Assembly: GCA_937136755.1 (NCBI GenBank) | Contig: CAKZOR010000076.1 | Coordinates: 1-47,007 of the forward strand | Length of the DNA: 47,007 bases | Reading direction: 5' to 3' | DNA from: an uncultured Flavobacteriaceae bacterium | Lineage (GTDB): Bacteria > Bacteroidota > Bacteroidia > Flavobacteriales > Flavobacteriaceae | Shown here: one piece after another, positions 25,128 to 34,138 of the stretch | How positions within the stretch are numbered: position 1 is the first letter of the stretch | How the letters are laid out: every line of letters begins with the position of its first letter | The notes under the pieces: generated by a model | The model's input: only the letters and a program-made list of their open reading frames with translations | The model's database searches: none | What the model was told of the DNA's origin: nothing | Translations under genes and position numbers: made by a program

Positions 25128-25367
25128 TTACTTAACCAATCCGTTTTTTTTACCCGCTTCTTTTAAGACAGCAGATATTCCTTTTTTATTAATGCTCTTT
25201 AGAGCTCTTGTAGAAACCTTAAGAGTGATCCAACGATCCTCTTCAGGAATGTAGAAACGCTTTTTAGAAAGGTTTACTTCAAACTTTCTTTTGGTCTTGT
25301 TGATAGAGAAGGAAACATTGTTCCCAACCATAGCCTTCTTTCCAGTAATTTCACAAACTTTAGACAT
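25128..25367 (-). CDS. rpmB: 50S ribosomal protein L28
   Basis: 79 residues. MSKVCEITGKKAMVGNNVS, NLSKKRFYIPEEDRWITLKV and the C-terminal ALKSINKKGI are the L28 family pattern. It is the first gene of the ribosomal cluster and has a good promoter match 34 bases upstream of its start. Confidence 0.97.
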   Translation of the reverse strand: MSKVCEITGKKAMVGNNVSFSINKTKRKFEVNLSKKRFYIPEEDRWITLKVSTRALKSINKKGISAVLKEAGKKNGLVK

Positions 25368-25400
25368 TTCGCTTCTTTAAGAGTTATTTTAAACAGGCTG

Positions 25401-25431
25401 CAAATTTATATCTTTTTTATCTCTCTTACAA
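25401..25431 (-). promoter_or_regulatory. Putative promoter of the rpmB-rpmG-DUF4295 operon
   Basis: On the minus strand, TTG, a 20-base spacer and TAAATTTG fit the Bacteroidota consensus exactly. The position between cinA and rpmB is right for a strong ribosomal-protein promoter. Confidence 0.7.
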
Positions 25432-25440
25432 AAATCTTTT

Positions 25441-26688
25441 TTAGAATTTTATAATTTCTTTTTGTAAAAGCTCCAAAGCCTTGTTAACAGCCTTCTGTAC
25501 AATGCGTTCCCGATGGTTCCCCATAGAGAAAATTTCGGAATACACCCCCTTGGGATGTGCAATCGCAATACAAACGGTACCAACAGCAGCGTCTGAGTCT
25601 CCTTTTAAGGGCCCTGCGTTCCCTGTAGTGGCTATGGCAAAATCTGCCTGCATGAGTTTCTGAATCCCTAATGCCATTTCACTAGCCACTTCTTTACTCA
25701 CAACAGAGTATTGCTTTATTAGCGCTTCGCTCACCCCTAAGATGTTCGTTTTCTGTTGGGTTTCATAAGCGACAATGCCCCCTTTAAAATAGGCAGACGC
25801 GCCCGGCAAAACCGTAAAAGCTGCTGCCAATTTCCCTCCAGTACAACTCTCTGCCACAGCAAGTGTTTGCATCTTTAAAGTGAGCGCTTTAGCTACCACC
25901 TCTTCTAAAAGATCTGCGGTCTCCATCCCATAGACAATATCTCCCAATATGGGCAACACCTCACTCACTAGGTCTGAAACCTCTTTCTCTAAAAGGTCCT
26001 TATCTGGGCCTACGGCCGACAACCGCAAGCGAACCTTCCCCAAACTAGGCAAATAAGCCAACTTAATATGAGGGGGTAAAGCGTCTTCCCAATCTGCAAT
26101 AGTCTCTGCAATAGCAGACTCCCCCACCCCATAAGTTTGTATAGTTTGATGAATAATATGAGGCCTTTTAAAGTCTGACACAATCTTAGGAATCACTGAT
26201 TCCGTCATTAGAGACTTCATCTCAAAAGGAACTCCAGGCATAGAAACAAAAACGGTATTTTCCTTTTTAAGCCACATTCCTGGGGCAGTACCATAGTTAT
26301 TTTTTAATGCAATAGCTTTAGACGGTAGCAATGCCTGGGTGAGATTACTCGCATTCATTTTAGTAGAAATATACTTGTCAAAAAGCATCTTAATATGTGC
26401 AAGTACCTCAGTATTTTCTACCAAGTGATCGTTAAAATAGGTGCAAAGTGCAGCCTTAGTAATGTCGTCTTTTGTGGGGCCCAATCCGCCAGTAATAAGC
26501 ACCAAATCTACCTGATTTTGCGCCATTTCCAAGGCAGTTAAAATAGCCGATGTTTGGTCTTTAATACTGAGTATTTCTACCACACTAACCCCTATCTTAT
26601 TGAGCTCTTGAGCCATATAGGTAGCGTTGGTATCTACAATTTGACCAATGAGAATTTCATCTCCAATGGTGATTATTTTTGCATTCAT
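25441..26688 (-). CDS. cinA: CinA family protein (nicotinamide-nucleotide amidohydrolase/pyrophosphatase)
   Basis: 415 residues. The N-terminal MoaB/MogA-like domain opens MNAKIITIGDEILIGQIVDT with GGLGPTKDDIT. The C-terminal domain contains AVAESCTGGKLAAAFT and ATTGNAGPLKG, the NMN deamidase half (PncC-like). The protein recycles NMN to nicotinate mononucleotide in the pyridine nucleotide cycle and may hydrolyse ADP-ribose. Its ATG overlaps the stop of the Hpt gene (ATGA). Confidence 0.93.
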   Translation of the reverse strand: MNAKIITIGDEILIGQIVDTNATYMAQELNKIGVSVVEILSIKDQTSAILTALEMAQNQVDLVLITGGLGPTKDDITKAALCTYFNDHLVENTEVLAHIKMLFDKYISTKMNASNLTQALLPSKAIALKNNYGTAPGMWLKKENTVFVSMPGVPFEMKSLMTESVIPKIVSDFKRPHIIHQTIQTYGVGESAIAETIADWEDALPPHIKLAYLPSLGKVRLRLSAVGPDKDLLEKEVSDLVSEVLPILGDIVYGMETADLLEEVVAKALTLKMQTLAVAESCTGGKLAAAFTVLPGASAYFKGGIVAYETQQKTNILGVSEALIKQYSVVSKEVASEMALGIQKLMQADFAIATTGNAGPLKGDSDAAVGTVCIAIAHPKGVYSEIFSMGNHRERIVQKAVNKALELLQKEIIKF

Positions 26689-27026
26689 ACTAATGAAAAA
26701 TCTCTTTTTAATAAAACCACTACTTCAGCTACTAGAGCTTGAAGTTCATCCAATTGATTTTTTAAAATAGGCAAGGGCAAAGGCCTCAATCTATTTTTTT
26801 CAATTTTCACAGATAGTGCTGTTGGCTGATCCAAGCCAAGCAAAATTAAATTGGGTTTTATTTTATGAGCTAGTTTTGAAATATCTAACAGATCCTCTGA
26901 TTCAAATGCATCTTGCATTTTCTGTATATCTGCAGTGACCTCAGTGATAAAAACCTTCAACACTTTTACTATGAAGTCCTTATCCCCTTCTGCCACAGCC
27001 TCTAATCTAGTTAAGTCATACTTCAT
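26685..27026 (-). CDS. Histidine phosphotransfer (Hpt) domain protein
   Basis: 113 residues made of a single helical Hpt domain. The phosphoacceptor is His54 in ISKLAHKIKPNLILLGL, which fits the AHKIKPxxxxLG pattern. Hpt proteins relay phosphate between a hybrid kinase receiver and a final response regulator. No kinase or response regulator is nearby, so it serves a phosphorelay encoded elsewhere. It is coupled to cinA by a four-base overlap. Confidence 0.88.
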   Translation of the reverse strand: MKYDLTRLEAVAEGDKDFIVKVLKVFITEVTADIQKMQDAFESEDLLDISKLAHKIKPNLILLGLDQPTALSVKIEKNRLRPLPLPILKNQLDELQALVAEVVVLLKRDFSLV

Positions 27027-27049
27027 GTCTCTTCTTGAATTGCTTGTGA

Positions 27050-27661
27050 TTACTTAACGCCTATTTTAAACATAGATTGCCCTTCTAGAAAACCCTCTAA
27101 ATAATCTCCCGCTGAAATAGCTCCAACTCCTGCAGGGGTTCCTGTAAATATAATGTCGCCCTTTTTGAGGGTAAAGAAAGTAGATACATAAGACACTAGT
27201 TGCTCAATAGACCACAACATCTCTTTGGTATTGGCCTGTTGCACCGTTTCACCATTTTTCTCAAGTGAAAAATCAATACTATTGAGCTGAGGAAGGTCTT
27301 TTGAATCCCTCCATTCGCCTATTACAGCAGATCCGTCAAAGCCCTTACACTTCTCCCATGGCAAACCTTTTAATTTAAGCTCCTCTTGCAAATCCCTGGC
27401 AGTAAAATCAATACCGAGGCCCACCTCATCGAAATACAAATGCGCGAATTCTGGACTAATGTGTTTTCCCACTTTTTTAATTTTCACTAAAACCTCTACC
27501 TCATAATGAATATCTGAAGAAAAATCAGGGATATAAAAATCTTGTTCTTTGGGTAATACAGCAGAGTCTGGCTTTATAAAGACTACTGGATCTTTTGGTC
27601 TTTGATTAGAAAGTTCAGAAATATGGTCTTGATAATTGCGACCAATACATATAATCTTCAT
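27050..27661 (-). CDS. Fumarylacetoacetate hydrolase family protein
   Basis: 203 residues, the short form of the FAH family. KIICIGRNYQDHISEL, KPDSAVL, YEVEVLVKI (metal ligands Glu-x-Glu), GIDFTARDLQ and GDIIFTGTPAGVG are family motifs. Members are metal-dependent acylpyruvases, oxaloacetate decarboxylases or related C-C lyases. Exact activity cannot be read from the sequence. It is 10 bases downstream of the exonuclease gene. Confidence 0.9.
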   Translation of the reverse strand: MKIICIGRNYQDHISELSNQRPKDPVVFIKPDSAVLPKEQDFYIPDFSSDIHYEVEVLVKIKKVGKHISPEFAHLYFDEVGLGIDFTARDLQEELKLKGLPWEKCKGFDGSAVIGEWRDSKDLPQLNSIDFSLEKNGETVQQANTKEMLWSIEQLVSYVSTFFTLKKGDIIFTGTPAGVGAISAGDYLEGFLEGQSMFKIGVK

Positions 27662-27671
27662 ATAATATTAT

Positions 27672-28454
27672 TTACAAAGCGTTATTTAAACCAGAAACCC
27701 TTAATTGAGTCAAAACTTTTTTAGTATATAGTGGAAAATCTGCCTGCATTATCCAACTGTAATAGCCCGGCTCATTTTCTAAAACCTCTATTACTTTTTT
27801 AAATTTGTGCTTCCCAAAAGAAAAAACTGCTGCACCATTCTTATCTTCAATAATAAAACCTGCAAAATCCAACGATTTTTTTCTACTGGAAAATTCTGAA
27901 AGCCACTTTACTTCATTCTCCAATTCATCGTAACGATCTAATTGTGCCAACAGCACCTCATAAGTAGCTAACGTATCTGCAGCGGCAGTGTGGGCATTTT
28001 CCAATTCTTTTTGACAATAAAACTGGTAAGCCGCTCCTAAGGTTCTCTTCTCCATCTTATGGAAAATAGTTTGCACATCTACAGACACCCTATTTTTCAT
28101 ATCAAAGTCTATTCCAGCTCTTAACATTTCCTCTGCCAATAAAGGAATATCAAACCTGTCGGAATTAAAGCCCCCTAAATCAGCATCTTTAATAAGCGCG
28201 TATACTTGAGGTGCAAGCGTCTTAAAATTGGGTTCATTTGCCACTTTTTCATCTGTAATACCGTGTACTGCTATCACCTCTTTTGGAATGGGCATTTCAG
28301 GATTGACCAGCCAAGTTTTACTCTCTTTGTTTCCATTGGGGAACACCTTAAGCACTGCAATTTCTACAATTCTATCCTTGGCAACATTTATTCCAGTAGT
28401 CTCTAAATCAAAAAAACAAATAGGCCTGTGAAGTTTAAGTTGTGTCTTTTCCAT
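27672..28454 (-). CDS. DnaQ-like 3'-5' exonuclease
   Basis: 260 residues. The DEDDh active site is present: FFDLETTG (Asp16, Glu18), GFNSDRFDIPLL, and HTAAADT with His and Asp in the last motif. The nuclease occupies residues ~10-180. The remainder (FGKHKFKKVIEVLENEPGYYSWIM) resembles the extra C-terminal domain of polymerase III epsilon-like proteins in Bacteroidota. It may proofread for DNA polymerase or act on RNA. The internal ATG at 28454 is chosen since the longer frame adds only seven weak residues. Confidence 0.9.
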   Translation of the reverse strand: MEKTQLKLHRPICFFDLETTGINVAKDRIVEIAVLKVFPNGNKESKTWLVNPEMPIPKEVIAVHGITDEKVANEPNFKTLAPQVYALIKDADLGGFNSDRFDIPLLAEEMLRAGIDFDMKNRVSVDVQTIFHKMEKRTLGAAYQFYCQKELENAHTAAADTLATYEVLLAQLDRYDELENEVKWLSEFSSRKKSLDFAGFIIEDKNGAAVFSFGKHKFKKVIEVLENEPGYYSWIMQADFPLYTKKVLTQLRVSGLNNAL

Positions 28455-28503
28455 ACCCAAAGATAAGATATACAAGCCCTACCTCCTAACGCTCTTTGGG
28501 GCT

Positions 28504-29292
28504 TTATTTGGTATTTGAAAACAACCATGGAAATAATCCAGGCTCTTCAAATGCGAGATCCCAACTATTGTGCCCAACCCCCTCGTAAAGGGTATAGCGC
28601 ACCTCGAAACCACGTTTTTTGAATCTCTTCACCATTTGAGTAGAAAAATCTGCAGGAACTACTGGGTCTGCATTTCCGTGAAAAACCCACCATGATGGTC
28701 TTTTATATTTTCTGATTGCTCTGGGTGACGCCCCACCACATATAGGAAAAGCCGCTGCAAACAACTTAGGATTGCGTTTGACTAATTCAAAAGTCCCCAT
28801 ACCTCCCATAGAAAGGCCACCTACATACAAGCGGTTTTTATCCAATGAATAGTTCTGAAGCACTTCATCTAAAAGCCCTTCTAAAAGGAGCATTGCCTTA
28901 GTTGGGGTCCCTTTTTTATAAAAGCTAAAATCTGGACCTCCGCCTTGTGCTACTCATTTTTTTACATTACTCCAATAATCACCAGACCCGCATTGAGGTA
29001 TGAGAATAATGGCCGGATATTTTTCCCTAAATGATTGGGCTCTAAAAAGAGACGCCCCATGAATTAATTGACGCTCGTTATCTGAACCCCTTTCTCCGGC
29101 TCCATGAAGAAACAGTACCAATGGGTAAGACTTAGAAGCATCGTAATTTTCTGGTAATAAAATAGCATAGGGCATTTCATCTTCATCCATTTGAAATACC
29201 CTCTTTTCATATGAAGGTGTTTCAGAAGTGTCTTGTGCCGCCACAAAGCCCCATGATAAAACAACCAATAAAAAAGTTAATACCTTTTTCAT
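28504..29292 (-). pseudogene. Secreted alpha/beta-hydrolase (esterase-like) interrupted by one in-frame TGA
   Basis: Two open stretches, 28954-29292 and 28504-28953, lie in the same frame and together read as one ~262-residue esterase. The first has a signal peptide (MKKVLTFLLVVLSWGFVAAQ), YPLVLFLHGAGERG (the oxyanion-hole region) and stops after YWSNVKK at TGA (28954-28956). The frame then continues VAQGGGPDFSFY and PTKAM. It keeps the nucleophile GGLSMGGMG, the acid HGNADPVV and the catalytic His in GVGHNSWD. TGG to TGA at one base would explain the break. It may be a recent nonsense mutation, a sequencing error, or readthrough. Its ATG shares a base with the E2 stop codon. Confidence 0.85.
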
Positions 29293-30710
29293 TATACCGC
29301 CCTATTAGGATCCCAAGCTTCTAAATACTCAGCAATAGTCTTGATAAACATTCCACCGAGCGCCCCATTAACGACCCTGTGGTCATATGAATGCGACAAA
29401 AACATCTTTGAGCGAATTCCAATAAAATCTCCCTCATTAGTTTCTATTACAGAAGGTACTTTTCTAATGGCCCCTAAAGCAAGAATTCCTACTTGTGGCT
29501 GATTGATGATCGGGGTACCAAAAACACTGCCAAAAGACCCCACATTAGTGACTGTATAAGTCCCTCCTTTTATCTCATCTGGCTTCAATTTATTGTCTCT
29601 AGCCCTAGTCGCTAAATCGTTCACCACCTTAGCCATTCCTGTAATATTCAATTGGTCTGCATGCTTGATTACGGGTACAATAAGATTTCCGTCTGGAAGC
29701 GCAGCAGCCATGCCAATATGTATATGTTTGTGCTTTATAATACGATCTCCTTCAAGAGAAATATTCATCATAGGATACTTTTTCAAAGCCACTGCAACTG
29801 CCTCCATGAAAATTGGGGTGAATGTAAATTTCTCCCCCTCCCTTTGAGTAAACACATCTTTCACCTTATTTCTCCAGGCCACAATTTTAGTCACATCTAC
29901 TTCAATAAAACTTTGTACATGGGCAGACGTCTGTACGCTACTCACCATATGCTGAGCGATAAGTTTCCCCATCCTACTCATTTCTACCACTTCAGAAGCT
30001 ACATTGCCCACTCCAGAGGGAATAGAGGGCTGAACAGAAGCAGTTTTCGGTCCATCAGAAGCTGTTGCAGATTCAACAGAGGCTGTTATAGGTTCCCTAG
30101 AGACCGCATTGTCTTCATGACGAATTGCGCTTGGAACAGCCGCTACAGAAGCCATTGTTTTTCTTGACGCAACAAACAATAAAATATCATTTTTAGTGAC
30201 CCTACCTTCACTTCCAGAACCAGAAATTTGCGCCAAATCTAAAAGGGACAGTCCTTCTTGCTTGGCAATATTTTTCACCAATGGCGAATAAAAACGCTTG
30301 TCATTGGACTCAGGAGTCACCGCCACAGAAGCTGTTGGAATGTATGGCACCTCTGCTGCAACTTCAACATCCATTTCTTGCGTCTTCTGTACAGAGTGGC
30401 TTACATCATCAGCAACAGGATTTTCCGCTACAACCGTTTCTTGGCTTTTGGCAAGTGGAGGCATTTCCCCAGCTGTTTCTATCACTGCAATTACGGCACC
30501 TACCTGAACCACCTGATCTACCTCAAAAAGTTTCTCAACAAGTATTCCAGAAACCTCACTAGGAACCTCTGTGTCTACCTTATCAGTAGCAATCTCTAGA
30601 ACACCTTCCTCCTGTTCAATAGTGTCACCAACCTCTTTTAACCAAGCGGTAAGGGTTGCTTCTGCAACACTTTCCCCCATCTGAGGCAGTTTTAATTCAA
30701 ATCTTGCCAT
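29292..30710 (-). CDS. 2-oxo acid dehydrogenase E2 (dihydrolipoamide acyltransferase)
   Basis: 472 residues. The lipoyl domain occupies ~1-78 with lipoylated Lys44 in EIATDKVDTEVPS. An Ala/Pro/Val-rich linker follows. A peripheral-subunit-binding domain spans ~136-180 (YSPLVKNIAKQEGL to GRVTKNDIL). A second linker carries TASV-type repeats, and the catalytic domain is ~240-472. The catalytic His444 lies in YDHRVVNGALGG, where the usual HxxxDG reads HxxxNG. It is probably the E2 of the branched-chain 2-oxo acid complex, but no E1 or E3 gene is adjacent, so the substrate is unproven. Confidence 0.9.
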   Translation of the reverse strand: MARFELKLPQMGESVAEATLTAWLKEVGDTIEQEEGVLEIATDKVDTEVPSEVSGILVEKLFEVDQVVQVGAVIAVIETAGEMPPLAKSQETVVAENPVADDVSHSVQKTQEMDVEVAAEVPYIPTASVAVTPESNDKRFYSPLVKNIAKQEGLSLLDLAQISGSGSEGRVTKNDILLFVASRKTMASVAAVPSAIRHEDNAVSREPITASVESATASDGPKTASVQPSIPSGVGNVASEVVEMSRMGKLIAQHMVSSVQTSAHVQSFIEVDVTKIVAWRNKVKDVFTQREGEKFTFTPIFMEAVAVALKKYPMMNISLEGDRIIKHKHIHIGMAAALPDGNLIVPVIKHADQLNITGMAKVVNDLATRARDNKLKPDEIKGGTYTVTNVGSFGSVFGTPIINQPQVGILALGAIRKVPSVIETNEGDFIGIRSKMFLSHSYDHRVVNGALGGMFIKTIAEYLEAWDPNRAV

Positions 30711-30747
30711 ATGTATAATTATAGTGCTTTATTTGTTTATTTTTTTG

Positions 30748-30755
30748 CAAAAATA
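30748..30755 (-). promoter_or_regulatory. Putative -7 box upstream of the E2 gene
   Basis: TATTTTTG on the minus strand fits TAnnTTTG, about 37 bases upstream of the start codon. No clear TTG at the right distance is seen, so the call is weak. Confidence 0.35.
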
Positions 30756-30791
30756 GCATAAAAAAGTCTTCATTACTGACTTTACTTTAAT

Positions 30792-31412
30792 TTACTGTGC
30801 TTTTAATGCGTTTTCAAACGGAATTCGCTGAAGTATACTTCTACCAAGGGTCACCTCATCTGCATATTCCAATTCATCTCCAACAGAAATTCCTCTAGCT
30901 ATGGTAGATGTTTTAATGGCCAAACCTTCTATTTGTTTAAAAATATAAAAGTTGGTGGTATCTCCCTCCATAGAAGCACTCATGGCAAAAATAACTTCTT
31001 TCACCACACCTTCCCTCAACTTCTCTACCAATGGTGCAATGTTTAAATCTCCAGGACCAATGCCTTCCATAGGAGAAATTTTACCCCCAAGAACAAAATA
31101 CAAACCGTTGTATTGAGAGGTGTTTTCAATGGCCATAATATCTCTAATGTCTTCTACCACACAAAGTAAACTCTGATCTCTTTTGGTATTAGCACAGATA
31201 TGACATTGTACGGTATCTGATATGCCAAAACAGTTAGAACAATATTTAATCTCAGTTTTCAAATGTACCAAAGCTGCTGCTAAGTCGGTGGTTTGCGAAG
31301 CATCCTGTCTGAGTAAATGTAATACCAATCGCAAAGCTGTTCTCTTACCAATACCCGGTAACTGGGACATCTCATTCACTGCATTTTCCAATAATTTAGA
31401 AGAAAATTCCAT
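30792..31412 (-). CDS. recR: Recombination protein RecR
   Basis: 206 residues. It acts with RecO and RecF in loading RecA at gaps. The helix-hairpin-helix [17 protein letters not shown] lies near residue 20, the four-Cys zinc finger is [17 protein letters not shown], and the Toprim domain starts [15 protein letters not shown]. The C-terminal [20 protein letters not shown] is family-specific. The ATG at 31412 is preferred to a start five codons upstream. Confidence 0.96.
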   Translation of the reverse strand: MEFSSKLLENAVNEMSQLPGIGKRTALRLVLHLLRQDASQTTDLAAALVHLKTEIKYCSNCFGISDTVQCHICANTKRDQSLLCVVEDIRDIMAIENTSQYNGLYFVLGGKISPMEGIGPGDLNIAPLVEKLREGVVKEVIFAMSASMEGDTTNFYIFKQIEGLAIKTSTIARGISVGDELEYADEVTLGRSILQRIPFENALKAQ

Positions 31413-31547
31413 AGGGTAAAAATACAATATTTAACAGACATCAACACGGCTATTTTAACTTTCTAACTCAATGTATTATTACAGAATTAAAAGTCATGAT
31501 CTATTTAAAAGAAACTGATGTATCTTGTGGTCAGAAAATCCATTCAA

Positions 31548-33005
31548 ATGAGTCCAATTGCTATTGTCGTTTTAATCAGCCTTTATTTTCTAGTGCTCAT
31601 GGGCATATCTTTTGCCACCTCAAAAAACGACTCCAATGATGATTTTTTTAAAGCTGGAGGTAAATCTCCCTGGTATGTAGTTGCCTTTGGTATGATTGGA
31701 GCCTCTTTGTCTGGAGTGACTTTTATTTCAGTCCCTGGATGGGTTGCTAGTACAGGATTTAGTTATATGCAAGTGGTTTTTGGTTACCTAGCTGGTTACT
31801 TTATTATTGCATTTGTCTTAATGCCTATTTACTACAAAGCCAAGCTCACCTCTATTTATGAGTACCTAAACAATAGATTTGGGGTAGTTAGTTATAAAAC
31901 AGGGGCATTTTTCTTTTTTATCTCTAGGGTGCTTGGGGCCTCATTTAGACTTTTCTTAGTGGCTATAGTATTACAACAATTTGTATTTGACAGTTGGGGT
32001 GTTCCCTTTGAAGCTACCGTAATACTTTCCATACTATTAATATGGGCCTATACCTTTAGAGGAGGTATAAAGACAATTGTATGGACAGACACCCTGCAAA
32101 CCTTATTTATGCTCTTAGCAGTAGGGTTTTCGATCTATTTCATCAATCAAAAATTAGGTTGGACAATGGGGGAATTTCTTGCAAGTGAAGCACTAATTCC
32201 TTTAAGTGACCTTTGGGTGACAGATTCCTTTTTTGAAAAAAATCATTTGATCAAATCATTCTTCGGAGGCCTTTTTATTGCAGTTTGTATGACTGGTTTA
32301 GATCAGGATATGATGCAAAAAAACTTAAGCTGTAGGGATATAGGAGCCGCGCAAAAAAACATGATTAGTTTTAGTCTGGTTCTCGTTGTGGTTAATTTGA
32401 TATTTTTACTCCTGGGTGCCTTGCTATTTATTTATGCAAAGCGTTTCAATATTGCCATGCCACTTTTAGATGGCAGCCCTAAAACAGATCTTTTATTTCC
32501 TGAAATAGCACTCAATAGTGGTTTACCGATATGGGTTGGAATTACTTTTATGCTAGGGCTCATTGCTGCAGCTTATAGTAGTGCAGATTCTGCTTTAACT
32601 TCTTTAACTACTTCTTTCTGCATTGACTTCTTGGGCATTGAAAAGCAGGCAACAAACAAACAGAAAAGTACCAGAAAAAAAGTGCACATAGGAATGAGCG
32701 CTTTACTAGTTTTGGTGATAATTAGTTTCAAATACGTATTGGATAAAAACATCATTGATGGTCTTCTCACAGTGGCCACTTATACCTATGGACCCCTCTT
32801 AGGGCTTTTTGCCTTTGGCGTATTGACCAAACATCAGATTAAAGACCAATACACTTGGGTAGTAGCGTTAGTTATTTTGGGACTCATCATTAGCATTGCC
32901 AACCTCCCTGTAGCATGGTTAAATGGCTACATTATTGGGTATGAATTATTGCCATTAAATGGACTACTTACCTTCATAGGTTTGTACCTGATACGTGAAA
33001 AATAG
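31548..33005 (+). CDS. Sodium/solute symporter (SSS family)
   Basis: 485 residues with about thirteen hydrophobic segments. The family pattern is visible: [33 protein letters not shown] in the first helices, [14 protein letters not shown] and [14 protein letters not shown], the sodium-site serine-rich helix. SSS proteins import sugars, amino acids or other small solutes with Na+. The substrate cannot be deduced. The ATG at 31548 ([11 protein letters not shown]) places the first transmembrane helix at the N-terminus. A frame upstream would add ten residues. Confidence 0.93.
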   Translation: MSPIAIVVLISLYFLVLMGISFATSKNDSNDDFFKAGGKSPWYVVAFGMIGASLSGVTFISVPGWVASTGFSYMQVVFGYLAGYFIIAFVLMPIYYKAKLTSIYEYLNNRFGVVSYKTGAFFFFISRVLGASFRLFLVAIVLQQFVFDSWGVPFEATVILSILLIWAYTFRGGIKTIVWTDTLQTLFMLLAVGFSIYFINQKLGWTMGEFLASEALIPLSDLWVTDSFFEKNHLIKSFFGGLFIAVCMTGLDQDMMQKNLSCRDIGAAQKNMISFSLVLVVVNLIFLLLGALLFIYAKRFNIAMPLLDGSPKTDLLFPEIALNSGLPIWVGITFMLGLIAAAYSSADSALTSLTTSFCIDFLGIEKQATNKQKSTRKKVHIGMSALLVLVIISFKYVLDKNIIDGLLTVATYTYGPLLGLFAFGVLTKHQIKDQYTWVVALVILGLIISIANLPVAWLNGYIIGYELLPLNGLLTFIGLYLIREK

Positions 33006-33006
33006 C

Positions 33007-33039
33007 AAAAAAAAAGAGGCCAGGGCCCCTTGTTTTTTT
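33007..33039. terminator. Probable terminator between symporter and fabH
   Basis: An A9 run, an imperfect stem (AAG-x-GGC with GCC-x-CTT) and a T7 run lie between two convergent genes. The stem is short and has one mismatch, so it is a moderate call. Confidence 0.45.
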
Positions 33040-33083
33040 ACAAAAATTTAACTGTATCATTATTATAATGAGAAGGGCATCTG

Positions 33084-34097
33084 CTACCAGCGAATAATGG
33101 CTGAGCCCCAGGTAAATCCACTTCCAAATGCAGCCAATACCACCAGATCTCCTTCTTTGACCTTTCCTTGCTCCCAAGCTTCTGTAAGCGCAATTGGAAT
33201 AGATGCAGCAGTGGTATTTCCGTATTTCATTATATTGTTAAACACCTGGTCGTTGGACAAGCCAAATTTCTTTTGAATAAATTGTGCAATTCTTAGGTTT
33301 GCTTGGTGTGGCACCAAGAGTGAAATATCTTCTTTCGTTAATTCATTTGCCCTGAGTCCTTCATTAATGACTTCAGAAAAACGCACTACCGCATTTTTAA
33401 ATACGAATTGACCATCCATATAAGGGTAGTATGAAAGGTCCTCAGGGTCATTTTCTTCTAAAATATCTGTTACCCACCTACTTCCCATTCCAGGAGCTAA
33501 TAAGGAAAGTGCTTCTGCATGTTCTCCTTCAGAGTGTAAGTGTGTAGACAAAATACCTTTAGTTAAATCTTCTTCTCGAGAAACTATTGCAGCTCCAGCG
33601 CCATCGCCAAAAATCACAGATATATTTCTCCCCCTTGTTGTCATGTCCATCCCGTGGGACTGGAGTTCAGACCCAATAACAAGTACATTTTTATACATCC
33701 CCGACTTCACGTATTGGTCTGCTACAGATAGTGCATAGACAAATCCAGAACATTGGTTTCTCACATCCAAAGCACCTACCGTATCTATACCCAAGTCTCT
33801 TTGAACCAATACACCCGGGCCAGGGAAATAATAATCTGGACTCAGGGTAGCAAAAACAATAAAATCAATTTCTTGTTTGTCTATACCCGCTCTTTCTATA
33901 GCTACTTGTGCAGCTTTAACACCCATTGTTGTGGTGGTCTCTCCAGAGCCTTTTACTACATGCCTTCGCTGTTCTATACCAGTGCGTTCTTTAATCCATG
34001 CGTCATTGGTATCTATTAATTTAGACAAATCATCATTTGTCACTATATTTTCGGGTACGTAATGGCCTAAACCAATAATTTTTGAATGGTATGTCAT
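33084..34097 (-). CDS. fabH: 3-oxoacyl-[ACP] synthase III
   Basis: 337 residues. It condenses an acyl-CoA with malonyl-ACP to start fatty acid synthesis. The catalytic triad is visible: Cys116 in DVRNQCSGFVYAL, His in LVPHQANLRI and Asn in MKYGNTTAASIP. DAWIKERTGIEQRRH is the typical early motif. It is not inside a fatty-acid operon. Bacteroidota often carry several FabH-like genes, so this could also be a paralogue for branched starters. Confidence 0.93.
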   Translation of the reverse strand: MTYHSKIIGLGHYVPENIVTNDDLSKLIDTNDAWIKERTGIEQRRHVVKGSGETTTTMGVKAAQVAIERAGIDKQEIDFIVFATLSPDYYFPGPGVLVQRDLGIDTVGALDVRNQCSGFVYALSVADQYVKSGMYKNVLVIGSELQSHGMDMTTRGRNISVIFGDGAGAAIVSREEDLTKGILSTHLHSEGEHAEALSLLAPGMGSRWVTDILEENDPEDLSYYPYMDGQFVFKNAVVRFSEVINEGLRANELTKEDISLLVPHQANLRIAQFIQKKFGLSNDQVFNNIMKYGNTTAASIPIALTEAWEQGKVKEGDLVVLAAFGSGFTWGSAIIRW

Positions 34098-34138
34098 CTT
34101 AAAATATTTCTTGAGACTGCAATATAGTGAGAATTCTC

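Noticed and set aside
28954..28956. TGA inside the esterase, considered as a selenocysteine codon or a recoded tryptophan codon
   Set aside because: No selenocysteine-type hairpin was recognised downstream, no selenoprotein family fits, and other genes in the window use TGA as a normal stop (for example the Hpt gene at 26685-26687).
29652..30599. Long open frames on the plus strand opposite the E2 gene
   Set aside because: They are shadows caused by the repetitive Ala/Val/Thr-rich linkers of the E2 protein; the translations have no family features.
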